From the NCBI RefSeq assembly GCF_000473245.1, contig NC_022524.1, positions 2,628,501 through 2,692,500 of the forward strand: 64,000 nt of DNA, in the 5' to 3' direction. Of the stretch, positions 25,142-33,499 are shown piece after piece. The position numbers were made by a program, and so were the translations under genes. Positions within the stretch are counted from its first letter, which is position 1. Every line of letters begins with the position of its first letter. The notes below the pieces were generated by a model. It searched no databases and was not told where the DNA came from. It saw only the letters and a list, made by a program, of their open reading frames with translations. This DNA comes from Bacillus infantis NRRL B-14911 (GTDB lineage Bacteria > Bacillota > Bacilli > Bacillales > Cytobacillaceae).

Positions 25142-25365
25142 TCTCATCCCTCCTGCTTCCTGCAGGATTAGCCCCAAAAATTGGTTCCTCCGCTCTCAAT
25201 ATGAGATTAAGCCGATTCATTTTTCAGGTGTTGAAATAATTTTACTTCCAACTTTCCGTATAAGCAAATTTCTGCATATCCCTTTTTTCATCTGACTTTC
25301 AGCATTCTGCAGAAAAATGAGTGAATCCTCTATTCTACAAAGACATCACCATGTTTTCAACCCGT

Positions 25366-25569
25366 TTATTTCTTTTTTTATTTCTTTTTTATTTCTTTTT
25401 TATTTTCCGTTGACAGCCATTAAGTTCGTGAGTAAGATAAGGCAGAACAGGATTTATTATTGGAAATCATGACTTAAAAATCCGGTTTCTCCTCCTCTGT
25501 TTTTGTATAAAACAAGAGGATCTGAGAATAGGAGAAACCATGATGGAATGCATGCATTATACCTTTTAA
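25366..25569 (+). promoter_or_regulatory. Promoter, long leader hairpin and nine-codon leader frame
   Basis: Three copies of ATTTCTTTTTT (about 25366-25402) precede a promoter with TTGACA (25410-25415), a 17-base spacer and TAAGAT (25433-25438). The leader then forms a nested hairpin. GGTTTCTCCT (25484-25493) pairs with AGGAGAAACC (25530-25539), with CCTCT/AGAGG inside. Its 3' arm is a Shine-Dalgarno for M-M-E-C-M-H-Y-T-F-stop at 25540-25569. The 61-residue gene starts at 25593. The rest of the 24831-25409 gap holds only the broken frame at 24875-25141. Confidence 0.5.
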
Positions 25570-25592
25570 ACACCACAGCAACGGGAGGATTT

Positions 25593-25778
25593 ATGGGAAA
25601 CACTTGCCGATATGTCATTAATGCAGTTGGAAAAGGCGGAGAAACCTACTATACGCAATGCAAAGATAAAAAAGAAATGGAAGAATGGATTTCTGAGCAT
25701 CAGGACCGGATAGTGATGGAGGAAATCAAGGTGAAGGACAAAAATAAGCATCCGCTGCTGAAGCTGTTTTCAAAATAA
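25593..25778 (+). CDS. Small hydrophilic protein of unknown function
   Basis: The 61-residue protein has ATG 25593 with GGGAGG about six bases upstream. It starts MGNTCRYVINAVGKGGETYY, then a charged helix (KDKKEMEEWISEHQDRIVME) and a lysine-rich end. There is no membrane segment or signal peptide. I do not recognise the family. A strong promoter and a structured leader precede it and a terminator follows, which suggests a real and regulated gene. Confidence 0.65.
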   Translation: MGNTCRYVINAVGKGGETYYTQCKDKKEMEEWISEHQDRIVMEEIKVKDKNKHPLLKLFSK

Positions 25779-25804
25779 AGCATAACACCCTATAGACTTG
25801 TACG

Positions 25805-25833
25805 ATAGAGAGCTTGCTGAAGCTCTCTATTTT
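25805..25833 (+). terminator. Terminator of the 61-residue gene
   Basis: ATAGAGAGCTT pairs with AAGCTCTCTAT around GCTG, followed by a T-rich tract. Confidence 0.85.
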
Positions 25834-25906
25834 CTACCTAGCCATTCTACTTTCACTTAAGCAAACATTGCCGAAGAAGTCTGGAAATAATCATGGGGAA
25901 TGGCAA

Positions 25907-25937
25907 GGGAGGGGACCGCTGGATCCCCTCCCTTTTT
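25907..25937 (+). terminator. Terminator-like hairpin next to the LysM gene
   Basis: GGGAGGGGA pairs with TCCCCTCCC, then five T on the plus strand. It lies just left of the LysM stop and could also stop leftward transcription, although without a good T-run on that strand. Confidence 0.7.
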
Positions 25938-25942
25938 CATTT

Positions 25943-26719
25943 TCAGTATGCTTTCACGCTTCCGAGAATCGAGATCATCGTCCCGTAAACCTCTTCTGAT
26001 TCCTCCTGGTTCACATAATGAATGGTGAATCGAAGCAGCTTCCCGTCTACATTTTTGACAATGATGTTTGCCTGGTCAGTTTTGTTATGTGCGTGCAGCA
26101 CCATCATACTGTCTCTATAAAATGGAAGCTGTACTGGTTTCATGTCTTCAGGCTTGCCAATCGTCCTAAGATATTCCAGAGAATTTTTCTTTACTTCATC
26201 CATTGCTGATTTTCCGTCAAGAACTTCCACTCTGGCAAAATACCGGCTATTCTTCCCATATTCCAAAAGGAAGCGGCGCGGCTCTTCTGCATGAAATGTG
26301 TAACCTTTCTTGGGGGAAACGGACAATTTCACCTTTTCAGCATCATATGAAGCAATACTGCCTTTATTGACTGACAGATTCTGCCCTATTAGGATCAGGT
26401 CGCTCCTCAGTCCGTTTATTTTCTTGAGTTCAGCGACACTGAGACCGTATTTTTGTCCGAGTCTCCAAAGTGTGTCTCCTTTCTTCACTGTAATCTTTCC
26501 GGGAACCTCCAATCTGCTGCCTGCATAGATCAAATCGCCCTTTAATTTATTGAGATGCTTCAGCTGTCCGACTGTACTGCCATATTGCCTGGCAATGCTA
26601 TAGAGAGTGTCCCCTTTTTTGATGGTATAAAATTCTTCAGCAGATGCAGTGCCCTGGCTGAATGTTAGAATGCCAAGGGCGACAAGCGCTGAAGCAGCCA
26701 GTTTTTTTACTTTTTTCAT
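25943..26719 (-). CDS. Secreted protein with two LysM domains
   Basis: The protein has 258 residues. A signal peptide ends at TASA-EE (residue ~28). Two LysM domains follow: YTIKKGDTLYSIARQYGSTV and ITVKKGDTLWRLGQKYGLSV, each with the conserved GDTL and N-x-L motifs. LysM binds N-acetylglucosamine in peptidoglycan. The C-terminal ~130 residues (PKKGYTFHAEEPRRFLLEYG onward) are a mixed alpha/beta domain that I do not recognise and not a known hydrolase. It is probably a wall-anchored or spore-cortex-associated protein. Confidence 0.85.
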   Translation of the reverse strand: MKKVKKLAASALVALGILTFSQGTASAEEFYTIKKGDTLYSIARQYGSTVGQLKHLNKLKGDLIYAGSRLEVPGKITVKKGDTLWRLGQKYGLSVAELKKINGLRSDLILIGQNLSVNKGSIASYDAEKVKLSVSPKKGYTFHAEEPRRFLLEYGKNSRYFARVEVLDGKSAMDEVKKNSLEYLRTIGKPEDMKPVQLPFYRDSMMVLHAHNKTDQANIIVKNVDGKLLRFTIHYVNQEESEEVYGTMISILGSVKAY

Positions 26720-27128
26720 TTTAGAATCCCCCTTCTGTCAATCTTGTTGTATTTTGCCTTCACAACAGATTAGACGGGGAGAACAAAGAACCGTTTCAGA
26801 GGGACAAGCCCATTTTACTGAAAGCATGATATCTTGTTATACGGCTTTTTTCTTATAATTTAAGTACGGAATGTACTTTTCCAATATTGATCGCAGGTTA
26901 TTATCAAAACGCAGAACTAATATCGACTATTCCAGTTCCCTGGTTTCTTTTCAGAAGGATGGCAAATATTTCATTTAGGACTGAGTTCTTTTTCAATAAG
27001 ATGTTTTTTTGCAGAAGAAAGATTAGAGAATAATTGCCGGGGTAAAAGTATCTTAGCTTCTCATTTATTAAGTGCTTTTCGCCAGACTTCCTTTGTATAA
27101 AGGAGGATTGGCGGGAGGTGATTAATTT
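26720..27128. other. Intergenic region with one short dyad
   Basis: The only structure I see is AAGTAC-N5-GTACTT (26862-26878), ten bases after TATAAT-like sequence. The right end carries GGGAGGTGATT, the ribosome site of the gene at 27129. Confidence 0.4.
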
Positions 27129-27320
27129 TTGAGAAAGGCGTACAGCATAAAAGATCTGATAGCTTATCTGGATATGAAAGATTATCCGCTGTCTGAGGAG
27201 GCCATTCTGGATCTCATACAAAAACGGAAACTCCCCCATCAAAGACCTTTTGGCAGCATGATCGTTTTTGATCTGGATCATATAGACTGGTGGGTAGACC
27301 ATCAGCGCAGCAATGGTTAG
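27129..27320 (+). CDS. Small excisionase-like helix-turn-helix protein
   Basis: The 63-residue protein starts at TTG 27129, with GGGAGGTGATT just upstream. The pattern YSIKDLIAYLDMKDYPLSEE, then LIQKRKLPHQRPFGSMIVFD and DHIDWWVDHQ fits the HTH_17/MerR-like winged fold of excisionases and small DNA-binding proteins: a helix pair, the RKLPHQ wing entry, a strand and a final helix. No integrase or phage gene is nearby, so it is probably a regulator and not a mobile-element gene. Confidence 0.65.
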   Translation: MRKAYSIKDLIAYLDMKDYPLSEEAILDLIQKRKLPHQRPFGSMIVFDLDHIDWWVDHQRSNG

Positions 27321-27330
27321 CTGTCAGCAG

Positions 27331-27353
27331 GCCCCGCTCTCTAAGAGCGGGGC
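27331..27353. terminator. Hairpin between convergent genes
   Basis: GCCCCGCTCT pairs with AGAGCGGGGC around three bases. There is no strong T-run on either side, so it may act as a weak bidirectional terminator. Confidence 0.6.
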
Positions 27354-27830
27354 TCAGTTCTGTTCACTGGGATCGGAACTTCGCAGCTTTTCATAAAGCA
27401 CTTGGAAGCCATATAAAAGGACTGCTCTGAACTGCTGAAGCAGGATGAATTGCTGCTTAGTCATTTTTTTGAGAGAAGCAATTCCTGTCCACTCCAAAAA
27501 CCGGACGCCTGGGAATGCATATAAAATATGAAGGACAAAATTGACGATCATATAAAAACCAAACTTCCCGTACATATACTTCAATACCAGAAAGGACAAA
27601 ACGAAATAAGGACCGATAACAAATGGTACATCTCCTCTTATCTTAGGATGGATACTGGATTGGAAAACCCACCACTTGCGTTTTGCTGCAGGTATATTCA
27701 TGATCACTGCAATGGTACATATGAATATAGATGCCGGAAGAAATCTTTTAAAAGACCTCTTTCCTATCAGGGGAATACTAGCCCAGGAAAGAAGCATCAT
27801 CACAGCCAAAAGCAGTCTTTGCCGTTTCAT
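27354..27830 (-). CDS. Membrane protein of unknown function, partner of the CBO0543-like gene
   Basis: The protein has about 158 residues from ATG 27830. An in-frame start at 27854 would add eight residues. There are four hydrophobic segments (residues ~5-22, 33-50, 72-90 and 95-112), then a charged C-terminal tail. It starts just after the CBO0543-like gene and is co-transcribed. Pairs and clusters of such small membrane proteins are typical in Bacillus. I do not know the function. Confidence 0.65.
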   Translation of the reverse strand: MKRQRLLLAVMMLLSWASIPLIGKRSFKRFLPASIFICTIAVIMNIPAAKRKWWVFQSSIHPKIRGDVPFVIGPYFVLSFLVLKYMYGKFGFYMIVNFVLHILYAFPGVRFLEWTGIASLKKMTKQQFILLQQFRAVLLYGFQVLYEKLRSSDPSEQN

Positions 27831-27855
27831 ATAAGCACCTCTTTTATGGAACAAA

Positions 27856-28317
27856 CTATTTTGCGCCTTCCAGTTTACGTACCCATTTATAATACTGAAT
27901 CAATAAAAAGAACAAAATTGGATCAGCAATGGCAGCATGCCACAGCTTCCACCACCCGTAGTGAAAATATCCCCACGGTTCAGGTAGCAAAGTGAAATAT
28001 TCGTAAAGAAGAATGGCTATCACCCAGAAAACTACATAAAATATCCTTGTCAGTCTATCAGAGCTAAAAGGATAGCGGCTGAGAAAGAGGACATTCACCG
28101 GGGGAAGCAGCAGTGTGTGTGCCAGCAGTCCGCCAATATCAGGATCCAGGCTGAAATACCAGTATCCATGGAGCTTAAATTCTATGATAACGTCAAAGGT
28201 TTGCTGAAATGCAATCGTAAATGCCCATATATGCAGCTTTTGATTGCCAGTCAGGGTTTTGCCGAACTTTACAGCTGCGATATTAAAAATGATAATTGAA
28301 ATGATTAGTCCTGCCAT
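27856..28317 (-). CDS. CBO0543-family membrane protein
   Basis: The protein has 153 residues and five membrane helices. The family pattern of aromatic-rich loops is visible: HGYWYFSLDPDIGGLLAHTLL near residue 50, LLPEPWGYFHYGWWKLWHAAI near residue 110, and a YKWVRKLE end. CBO0543-like proteins are known from Bacillus and Clostridium and have no assigned function. It is the first gene of a two-gene unit. Upstream lies the inverted-repeat element at 28383. Confidence 0.75.
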   Translation of the reverse strand: MAGLIISIIIFNIAAVKFGKTLTGNQKLHIWAFTIAFQQTFDVIIEFKLHGYWYFSLDPDIGGLLAHTLLLPPVNVLFLSRYPFSSDRLTRIFYVVFWVIAILLYEYFTLLPEPWGYFHYGWWKLWHAAIADPILFFLLIQYYKWVRKLEGAK

Positions 28318-28382
28318 ATCTTTTCCCTACTTTTCAATCAGCAGGATTCTGCTTTTTTTTATTATGGCATTGTTAAACTTTG

Positions 28383-28462
28383 TTGTTGATTTTGGGCTCA
28401 TTTCAGCTGTACTGAAATGCGTGTGAAACAGACTTTCACACGAATGAGCCCAAAATCAACAA
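28383..28462. repeat. 80-base palindromic element, a potential three-way junction
   Basis: A perfect 20-base inverted repeat (28383-28402 and 28443-28462; arms start TTGTTGATTTTGG) encloses two further hairpins. TTTCAG (28401-28406) pairs with CTGAAA (28412-28417), and CGTGTGAAA (28420-28428) pairs with TTTCACACG (28434-28442). It could be a small non-autonomous element or a structured RNA. No flanking target-site duplication is obvious. Confidence 0.65.
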
Positions 28463-28642
28463 GGTACACTAACATAGCCTTTATTATAAAATCTCCTCAT
28501 TGGCGGCAGGTTATTCATGTGATGTTCAGATAGAGCCTTTCACATTCTGCAGGCTCTTTCCCCGTAAAACTTTACAAATCATTGTCCCCTCATATCGCAT
28601 ACTCTCGTAAAAATGAGCATATGGTGAATTGAGGTGAATTTC

Positions 28643-29776
28643 ATGATAAAAGTTGTAACAGTAAACGTTAAACATTACAAAGATCTCATCTACCTACTAA
28701 TCGCGGCCGCCGTTTTCCTCTTTTCTATCATTATCTACACTCAATTCAGCTCAAAGTCACTGGAGCGCGTCATGAGAAATATTGAAATCAATGAACTGCT
28801 GACTTATTTTATCAGCTCGGCCAATCATTCCTTCGCTCCTGACAGCGATCCTTTCACATTTGAAAATGTGACAGATGCCTTATTTTCCCTTGCCACTAAT
28901 GTAAAGCCTACGGATGCCCGTACCTTTCTCGGGACAGAGCTTCCCGGCCTTGTTTATTTTGATACAGAAATAGTGGTTGCCGGGGAAGGAACAGATCTTT
29001 CCACCCTACCATTTGAATCAGCACCTCCAGCAGAAGTACTCATGAATGAGCGTGAAGTTGCAGAAGAAAAGCTGCAGCAGCCTGTGGCGGACAAGCCGGC
29101 ACAACCGGCCAAAAAGCCTGAAAAAACAGATGTGCTGATTTATCATTCACATAATATGGAGGCCTTCCTTCCGCTGCTGAAAAATACAAAAGACGCCAAT
29201 AAAGCCGTAACTTCAGATGAACGGGCCAATGTGGTCGGACTGGGCAGCAAACTTTCAGATGCACTCCTGCAAAAAGGGATCGGAGCATCCCAGGATAAGA
29301 CCAATATTAATAAAGAATTGCTTAAGAGAGAGTGGACCTACTCTTCTTCCTATAAAGTATCCAATGAAGTTGTCCACGCTTCTGCAGAAGCAAATCCAAA
29401 TTTGAAATATTTCATAGACATCCACCGCGATTCTGCCAGGAAGGATAAAACGACTGCGACGATCAACGGCAAAACCTATGCACGTCTGTATTTCATCGTC
29501 GGCAAGGAAAATAAAAATTACCAGGCCAATCTGGAATATACAAAAAAACTGAATGCGAAGGTTGAAGAAAAATACCCGGGCCTCAGCCGTGGAGTATTCT
29601 TAAAGACAAAGCTTGAAGGAAACGGGGTATATAACCAGGATATATCCAACAGAGCCATTCTGGTAGAGCTTGGCGGGGTCGATAATAATCTGGAGGAACT
29701 CCACAGAACAGTTGATGCTTTATCTGAAGCTTTTGCAGATATCTATTGGGACGAGAACGGCGGCAGCAAGGAGTAA
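28643..29776 (+). CDS. spoIIP: Stage II sporulation protein P (SpoIIP) family amidase
   Basis: The protein has 377 residues from ATG 28643, with GAGGTG seven bases upstream. One N-terminal membrane helix (YLLIAAAVFLFSIIIYTQF) anchors it. A proline- and lysine-rich linker follows, then the SpoIIP domain: VLIYHSHNMEAFLP with the zinc histidine, FIDIHRDSARKD and ILVELGGVDNNLEE. SpoIIP is an amidase and endopeptidase that, with SpoIID and SpoIIM, thins septal peptidoglycan for engulfment. The main spoIIP normally follows gpr, which is not seen here, so this is likely a second copy. Confidence 0.85.
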   Translation: MIKVVTVNVKHYKDLIYLLIAAAVFLFSIIIYTQFSSKSLERVMRNIEINELLTYFISSANHSFAPDSDPFTFENVTDALFSLATNVKPTDARTFLGTELPGLVYFDTEIVVAGEGTDLSTLPFESAPPAEVLMNEREVAEEKLQQPVADKPAQPAKKPEKTDVLIYHSHNMEAFLPLLKNTKDANKAVTSDERANVVGLGSKLSDALLQKGIGASQDKTNINKELLKREWTYSSSYKVSNEVVHASAEANPNLKYFIDIHRDSARKDKTTATINGKTYARLYFIVGKENKNYQANLEYTKKLNAKVEEKYPGLSRGVFLKTKLEGNGVYNQDISNRAILVELGGVDNNLEELHRTVDALSEAFADIYWDENGGSKE

Positions 29777-29795
29777 TCCGCCGCGAACAGAGAAA

Positions 29796-29822
29796 AGCCG
29801 CACTTCTGAGGTGCGGCTCTCT
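29796..29822. terminator. Bidirectional terminator between spoIIP-like and EamA genes
   Basis: AGCCGCAC pairs with GTGCGGCT around TTCTGAG, with short T-rich flanks on both strands. Confidence 0.8.
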
Positions 29823-29825
29823 TTG

Positions 29826-30686
29826 TTAGGTACTGCTCTTTTTGAAAGTCCAGTTGACAAGAAAAATCCCGAGAAAAATAAGTGCTCCTCCGGCATAGAC
29901 ATACCAATGGACAGCTTCCCCCAGCAGAAGCCATCCGGACAGCACGCCAAAGAATGGGGCAAGGAAAAGGAAGGCACTCGTTTTCCCCGGATCTCCTTTG
30001 CTTAATAAATAAAACCAGACAGCGAATTGGACAATAGATGCCATCAAAGCGAGCCATACAACAATGAAGATTGAAAGCGGAGTGATGTGCAGCTCAATCT
30101 TTTCCATGGTCAAGCTCATAAGCAGCAGGACGATTCCTCCGAAAAGAAGCTGATAAGCTGTCAAAACCCAGGTATTGAATTGCCCTCCCCACCTTTTAAT
30201 AAGCAAGGTCGCGATTGCCCATGAAAAAGCTGCCCCAAGACCGAGCAGGGTGCCTGATTCCAGCCGAAATTGAAAGCCAAGTGTCAGGATCACACCCAGA
30301 AATCCAGCAATGACGCCTATCCATTGAATCTTTGTATATTTTAGGCCGAAAATGATCGTGCCCAGAACAACAACAATCAGCGGATTACTGAACGTAAGTA
30401 TGGATGATTCCCCGGCAGTGATGGTCCTTAAGCTGAGAAAAATACACCCCATCACCCCTGCTGTCTGAAACAGGCCGATCGAGAACACCTTCAGCCAGTC
30501 TGGCAATGCACTTGGCCGCGGCTTCCGCTGTACAATGACTGCCATCAGCACCCCGGCAATGGTAAAACGAAGCCCTGTCAGCATAAGGGGGGAAATATAA
30601 TCAAGTCCGATTTTACCTATAGCAAAGGACGATCCCATAAGAGAGGTTGTCAAAAGTACCAGCAGCATATAAGTGAGGCGGTTCAT
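29826..30686 (-). CDS. EamA/DMT-superfamily transporter
   Basis: The protein has 286 residues and ten membrane helices in two EamA halves. Each half ends with a typical helix: GVIAGFLGVILTLGFQF, and YVYAGGALIFLGIFLVNW. The first half opens with LLVLLTTSLMGSSFAIGKIG, and LTGLRFTIAGVLM is typical of the RhaT/YdcZ-like drug/metabolite transporters. The substrate is unknown. It is a single-gene unit. Confidence 0.88.
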   Translation of the reverse strand: MNRLTYMLLVLLTTSLMGSSFAIGKIGLDYISPLMLTGLRFTIAGVLMAVIVQRKPRPSALPDWLKVFSIGLFQTAGVMGCIFLSLRTITAGESSILTFSNPLIVVVLGTIIFGLKYTKIQWIGVIAGFLGVILTLGFQFRLESGTLLGLGAAFSWAIATLLIKRWGGQFNTWVLTAYQLLFGGIVLLLMSLTMEKIELHITPLSIFIVVWLALMASIVQFAVWFYLLSKGDPGKTSAFLFLAPFFGVLSGWLLLGEAVHWYVYAGGALIFLGIFLVNWTFKKSST

Positions 30687-30788
30687 ATCAGCATCCCCCT
30701 GTTAGTATTAACTCTATGTACACTTATCTATTTTACAGGCAGACAGGCAGACAGCGTCAACAAATCCGTTTGCCGCCGGCGTAAAATA

Positions 30789-30815
30789 AGCAGGACCCTG
30801 ATTTCTGGTCCTGCT
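30789..30815 (-). terminator. Terminator of the ABC permease gene
   Basis: AGCAGGACC pairs with GGTCCTGCT around nine bases. The minus-strand side is only moderately T-rich. Confidence 0.65.
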
Positions 30816-30819
30816 GCAT

Positions 30820-32700
30820 TTAGCGGAGTGCCTTCTTGATATTTTTCAAGTATGCCGAACGGATGAATACATAATAAACCAGCTGAATCAGTAAAAAGCT
30901 TCCCAGCACAAGGGCTGACTCCTTGAAGAGCGAGGTGCCGAACATATTCTGCATGCTGGTAAGAGCTACAGCGCCGTGGACAGCTGCAACGCCTGACGGT
31001 ACAAAAAACAGGAGCCCGATCTGCACTGAAACCACTTTTGACAGTTCATCATCCGTTAGTCCGATCTTTGCAATGCGGGAAAATTTCTTTTTATCCTCAT
31101 CAAGATCGCTAAAGAGCCTGAAGTAAAGAAAGCTCCCGGCGGCAACAAAAAACACTGCTCCGATAAATAGGCCGACAAATAGGATGGCCCCATACCCTTG
31201 AACAATCTTATCCATTTCATGAGCTAGCGGAAAAAAGCTGTATTCTTTTCCAAGTCTGCTGATCGGAAGCTCTTTCGCCAGTTCTTCCCCGATATCTGAT
31301 GTGCTTTTCCAATCTTCTGCATCAAAAATATAAAAATGCTGTGTTTTGGCAGAACTTCGCAGCGCGGCAAACTTATTGTCTGATACAACATAAAAGCTTT
31401 CATATGAAGGGAACGCAAATGATTGTGTATTTCCAGCTATGGAAATGGGCTCCCCGCTTTCTTTGAGGGTCAGATTTGTTTGTTTTTCGTTTTCAGCAGG
31501 TGTTTTCATAGGTATTATTTTGATTGCTTTGTCTCCTTGAGGATCTACCGCTTTCCCGCCTGCCGCTCTTGCTATCGGATTATATTCTGAACTTTTCACA
31601 AACATCGCCTGACTGTCGCCGATAGTCTGGTAAAGCCCTTTTGCTCTAAGTTCGCGATAGGAAATCCCCTCTTCATTAAGCCTAGTCCGGATAAGCTCAA
31701 CCTGGGATGCTTCCCTCTCGTTTCCTGCATAGCTGCTGTAGTCAAAAGCAAACGGATTCTCCTCCTGGACTGCCTTGGTCATAACTGTCCTGAAGCCGAC
31801 CAGTGCACCAATGGCTGAAAATGCCACAGTAGATACAATCGAAACAATGAAGAAGGTACGGGCGTTATCCTTCATCCTGTAAGCTAAATCAGAGAAAAGA
31901 AGCAGATTCGTCTTTTTGAACAGGATTGATGGATTCTTTTTTAAGCGGCCGATGATATACACGCTGAGCTGTGTAAAGAGAAAATAAGTCCCGATGATGA
32001 CAACAGTGCTGACCGGCACCAATGCCACGCTTACATAAACCCCCTTCACCTTGAGCGCAGTAATATACCCTGCGGCAAGAAGCAAGGCAGATAGCAGGGC
32101 AAGCAGGCTGGAAGCGCGAGGTTCAGGCTTTGGAGCAGCGCTTCTTTTAATAAAAGCTGTCAGCTGATTCCCCCTGAACATGGAAACTGTGAAAAATGAA
32201 ATAACTGCGAACAGCAGGACAAAAGCACCCGCTGTAAGGCCCAGCGCTTCAACAGGCATATAAAAAGGCAGGGACTTTTTTAAACCGAGTACATTTTCAG
32301 CTGCGAGCAGGATTGCCTTGGCAAGCACCATGCCAGTTCCGATTCCTGTCAGAATTGAAACCAGTCCGATCATCATGTTTTCCATGAAGATCATCTTTCT
32401 GAGCTGCATACCTGTCATTCCATGCATAACCAGCAATCCGAGCTCCTTTTTTCTCGATTTCAGGAATGCACTCATGCTGAAAAGGACAAAAAAGAAGGAA
32501 AACACATATATAACTGCTTCGGCAAAATGCAACCCGGTTGAAACATGCCCGCCGATTCCTTCTGTTTTAAGGCCCGGATGGAAGGCAAAAACCGCATAGA
32601 CGAAAAATACCATGACCGAAAAGGCGCTGCTCAGCAGATAAGCCGCATACAGCCGTTTATTGCGGTGCACATTCTTAAACGCGAATTGACGAAAGGTCAT
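30820..32700 (-). CDS. Bce-like FtsX-family ABC permease
   Basis: The protein has about 626 residues from ATG 32700. A longer in-frame reading to 32874 runs inside the ATPase gene. Ten membrane helices are expected, with a large extracellular domain of about 200 residues between helices 7 and 8 (EENPFAFDYSSYAGNEREAS to DIGEELAKELPISRLGKEYS). That is the hallmark of the BceB peptide-sensing permeases. The N-terminus MTFRQFAFKNVHRNKRLYAA is typical. The start overlaps the ATPase gene by 26 bases. It probably removes bacitracin-like or lantibiotic peptides from cell-wall precursors and informs the adjacent kinase. Confidence 0.9.
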   Translation of the reverse strand: MTFRQFAFKNVHRNKRLYAAYLLSSAFSVMVFFVYAVFAFHPGLKTEGIGGHVSTGLHFAEAVIYVFSFFFVLFSMSAFLKSRKKELGLLVMHGMTGMQLRKMIFMENMMIGLVSILTGIGTGMVLAKAILLAAENVLGLKKSLPFYMPVEALGLTAGAFVLLFAVISFFTVSMFRGNQLTAFIKRSAAPKPEPRASSLLALLSALLLAAGYITALKVKGVYVSVALVPVSTVVIIGTYFLFTQLSVYIIGRLKKNPSILFKKTNLLLFSDLAYRMKDNARTFFIVSIVSTVAFSAIGALVGFRTVMTKAVQEENPFAFDYSSYAGNEREASQVELIRTRLNEEGISYRELRAKGLYQTIGDSQAMFVKSSEYNPIARAAGGKAVDPQGDKAIKIIPMKTPAENEKQTNLTLKESGEPISIAGNTQSFAFPSYESFYVVSDNKFAALRSSAKTQHFYIFDAEDWKSTSDIGEELAKELPISRLGKEYSFFPLAHEMDKIVQGYGAILFVGLFIGAVFFVAAGSFLYFRLFSDLDEDKKKFSRIAKIGLTDDELSKVVSVQIGLLFFVPSGVAAVHGAVALTSMQNMFGTSLFKESALVLGSFLLIQLVYYVFIRSAYLKNIKKALR

Positions 32701-33445
32701 GTGCATTCCCTCCCAGTATTGAAAGCATATCAATGATTTTCTGGAAAAAGGCCTGGCGGCTGTCTCCCTGGCGGATTTCATTATAGAGCCTGCCATCCTT
32801 GATAAAGATAACCCGGTCACAATAACTGGCAGCCAGGGCATCATGGGTGACAAGCAGCATGGTGGTACCGTCATTCCTGTTTATGTCTGACATAGTTTCC
32901 ATCACATCGCGTGAAGCCTTTGAATCCAGATTCCCTGTCGGTTCGTCTGCCAGCAGGAGCTTCGGGGTATGAATGATGGCCCTTGCAATCGCCGCTCTTT
33001 GTGCCTGTCCGCCCGAAATTTCATAGGTCCTTTTGTTCATGATCGGCCGGATGCCAAGCTTGTCTGCGACCTTTTCTGCTTTCTCTTCCATTTCCCTGAC
33101 GCGTACCCCTTCCAATGTAAGAGGAAGCATCATATTTTCTTTCACAGTCAGCGTCTCAAGCAGATTAAAATCCTGAAAAACAAAACCAAGCTCTCTCCGG
33201 CGGAATTTCGCAAGATCCCTTTTCTTCAGCTTGTTCGGATCTTTTCCTTCTATCAGGATCTCGCCTGATGTTGGAGAATCAATCGTGGATATCATATTCA
33301 GCAGTGTAGTCTTTCCGCTGCCTGAAGGGCCCATGATCCCTGCGAACTCCCCTTTGCTGATTTCCAGGCTGAGTTCTGACAGTGCCCGGTAAGAAACCTT
33401 TCCTGTATATACTTTACTTAGCCGATTTATCTGAAGCATCTTCAT
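32675..33445 (-). CDS. Bce-like ABC transporter ATPase
   Basis: The protein has 256 residues. Walker A is GPSGSGKTTLL, the Q-loop FQDFNLL, the signature EISGGQAQRAAIARA, Walker B LLLADEPTGNLDS and the H-loop LVTHD. The C-terminal extension after the H-loop (DMLSILGG onward) is typical of BceA. It overlaps the permease gene by 26 bases. AGGAG precedes ATG 33445. It sits between its permease and the two-component genes, the classical order of the module. Confidence 0.93.
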   Translation of the reverse strand: MKMLQINRLSKVYTGKVSYRALSELSLEISKGEFAGIMGPSGSGKTTLLNMISTIDSPTSGEILIEGKDPNKLKKRDLAKFRRRELGFVFQDFNLLETLTVKENMMLPLTLEGVRVREMEEKAEKVADKLGIRPIMNKRTYEISGGQAQRAAIARAIIHTPKLLLADEPTGNLDSKASRDVMETMSDINRNDGTTMLLVTHDALAASYCDRVIFIKDGRLYNEIRQGDSRQAFFQKIIDMLSILGGNAHDLSSIRV

Positions 33446-33499
33446 TTAATTTCTCCTCTCTTTCTTCTGATGCTTTAATAGTAAAGGAGAGAGATTGCT

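Noticed and set aside
27129-27320. Phage or integrative element marker (excisionase)
   Set aside because: No integrase, attachment repeats or phage genes lie within several kilobases.
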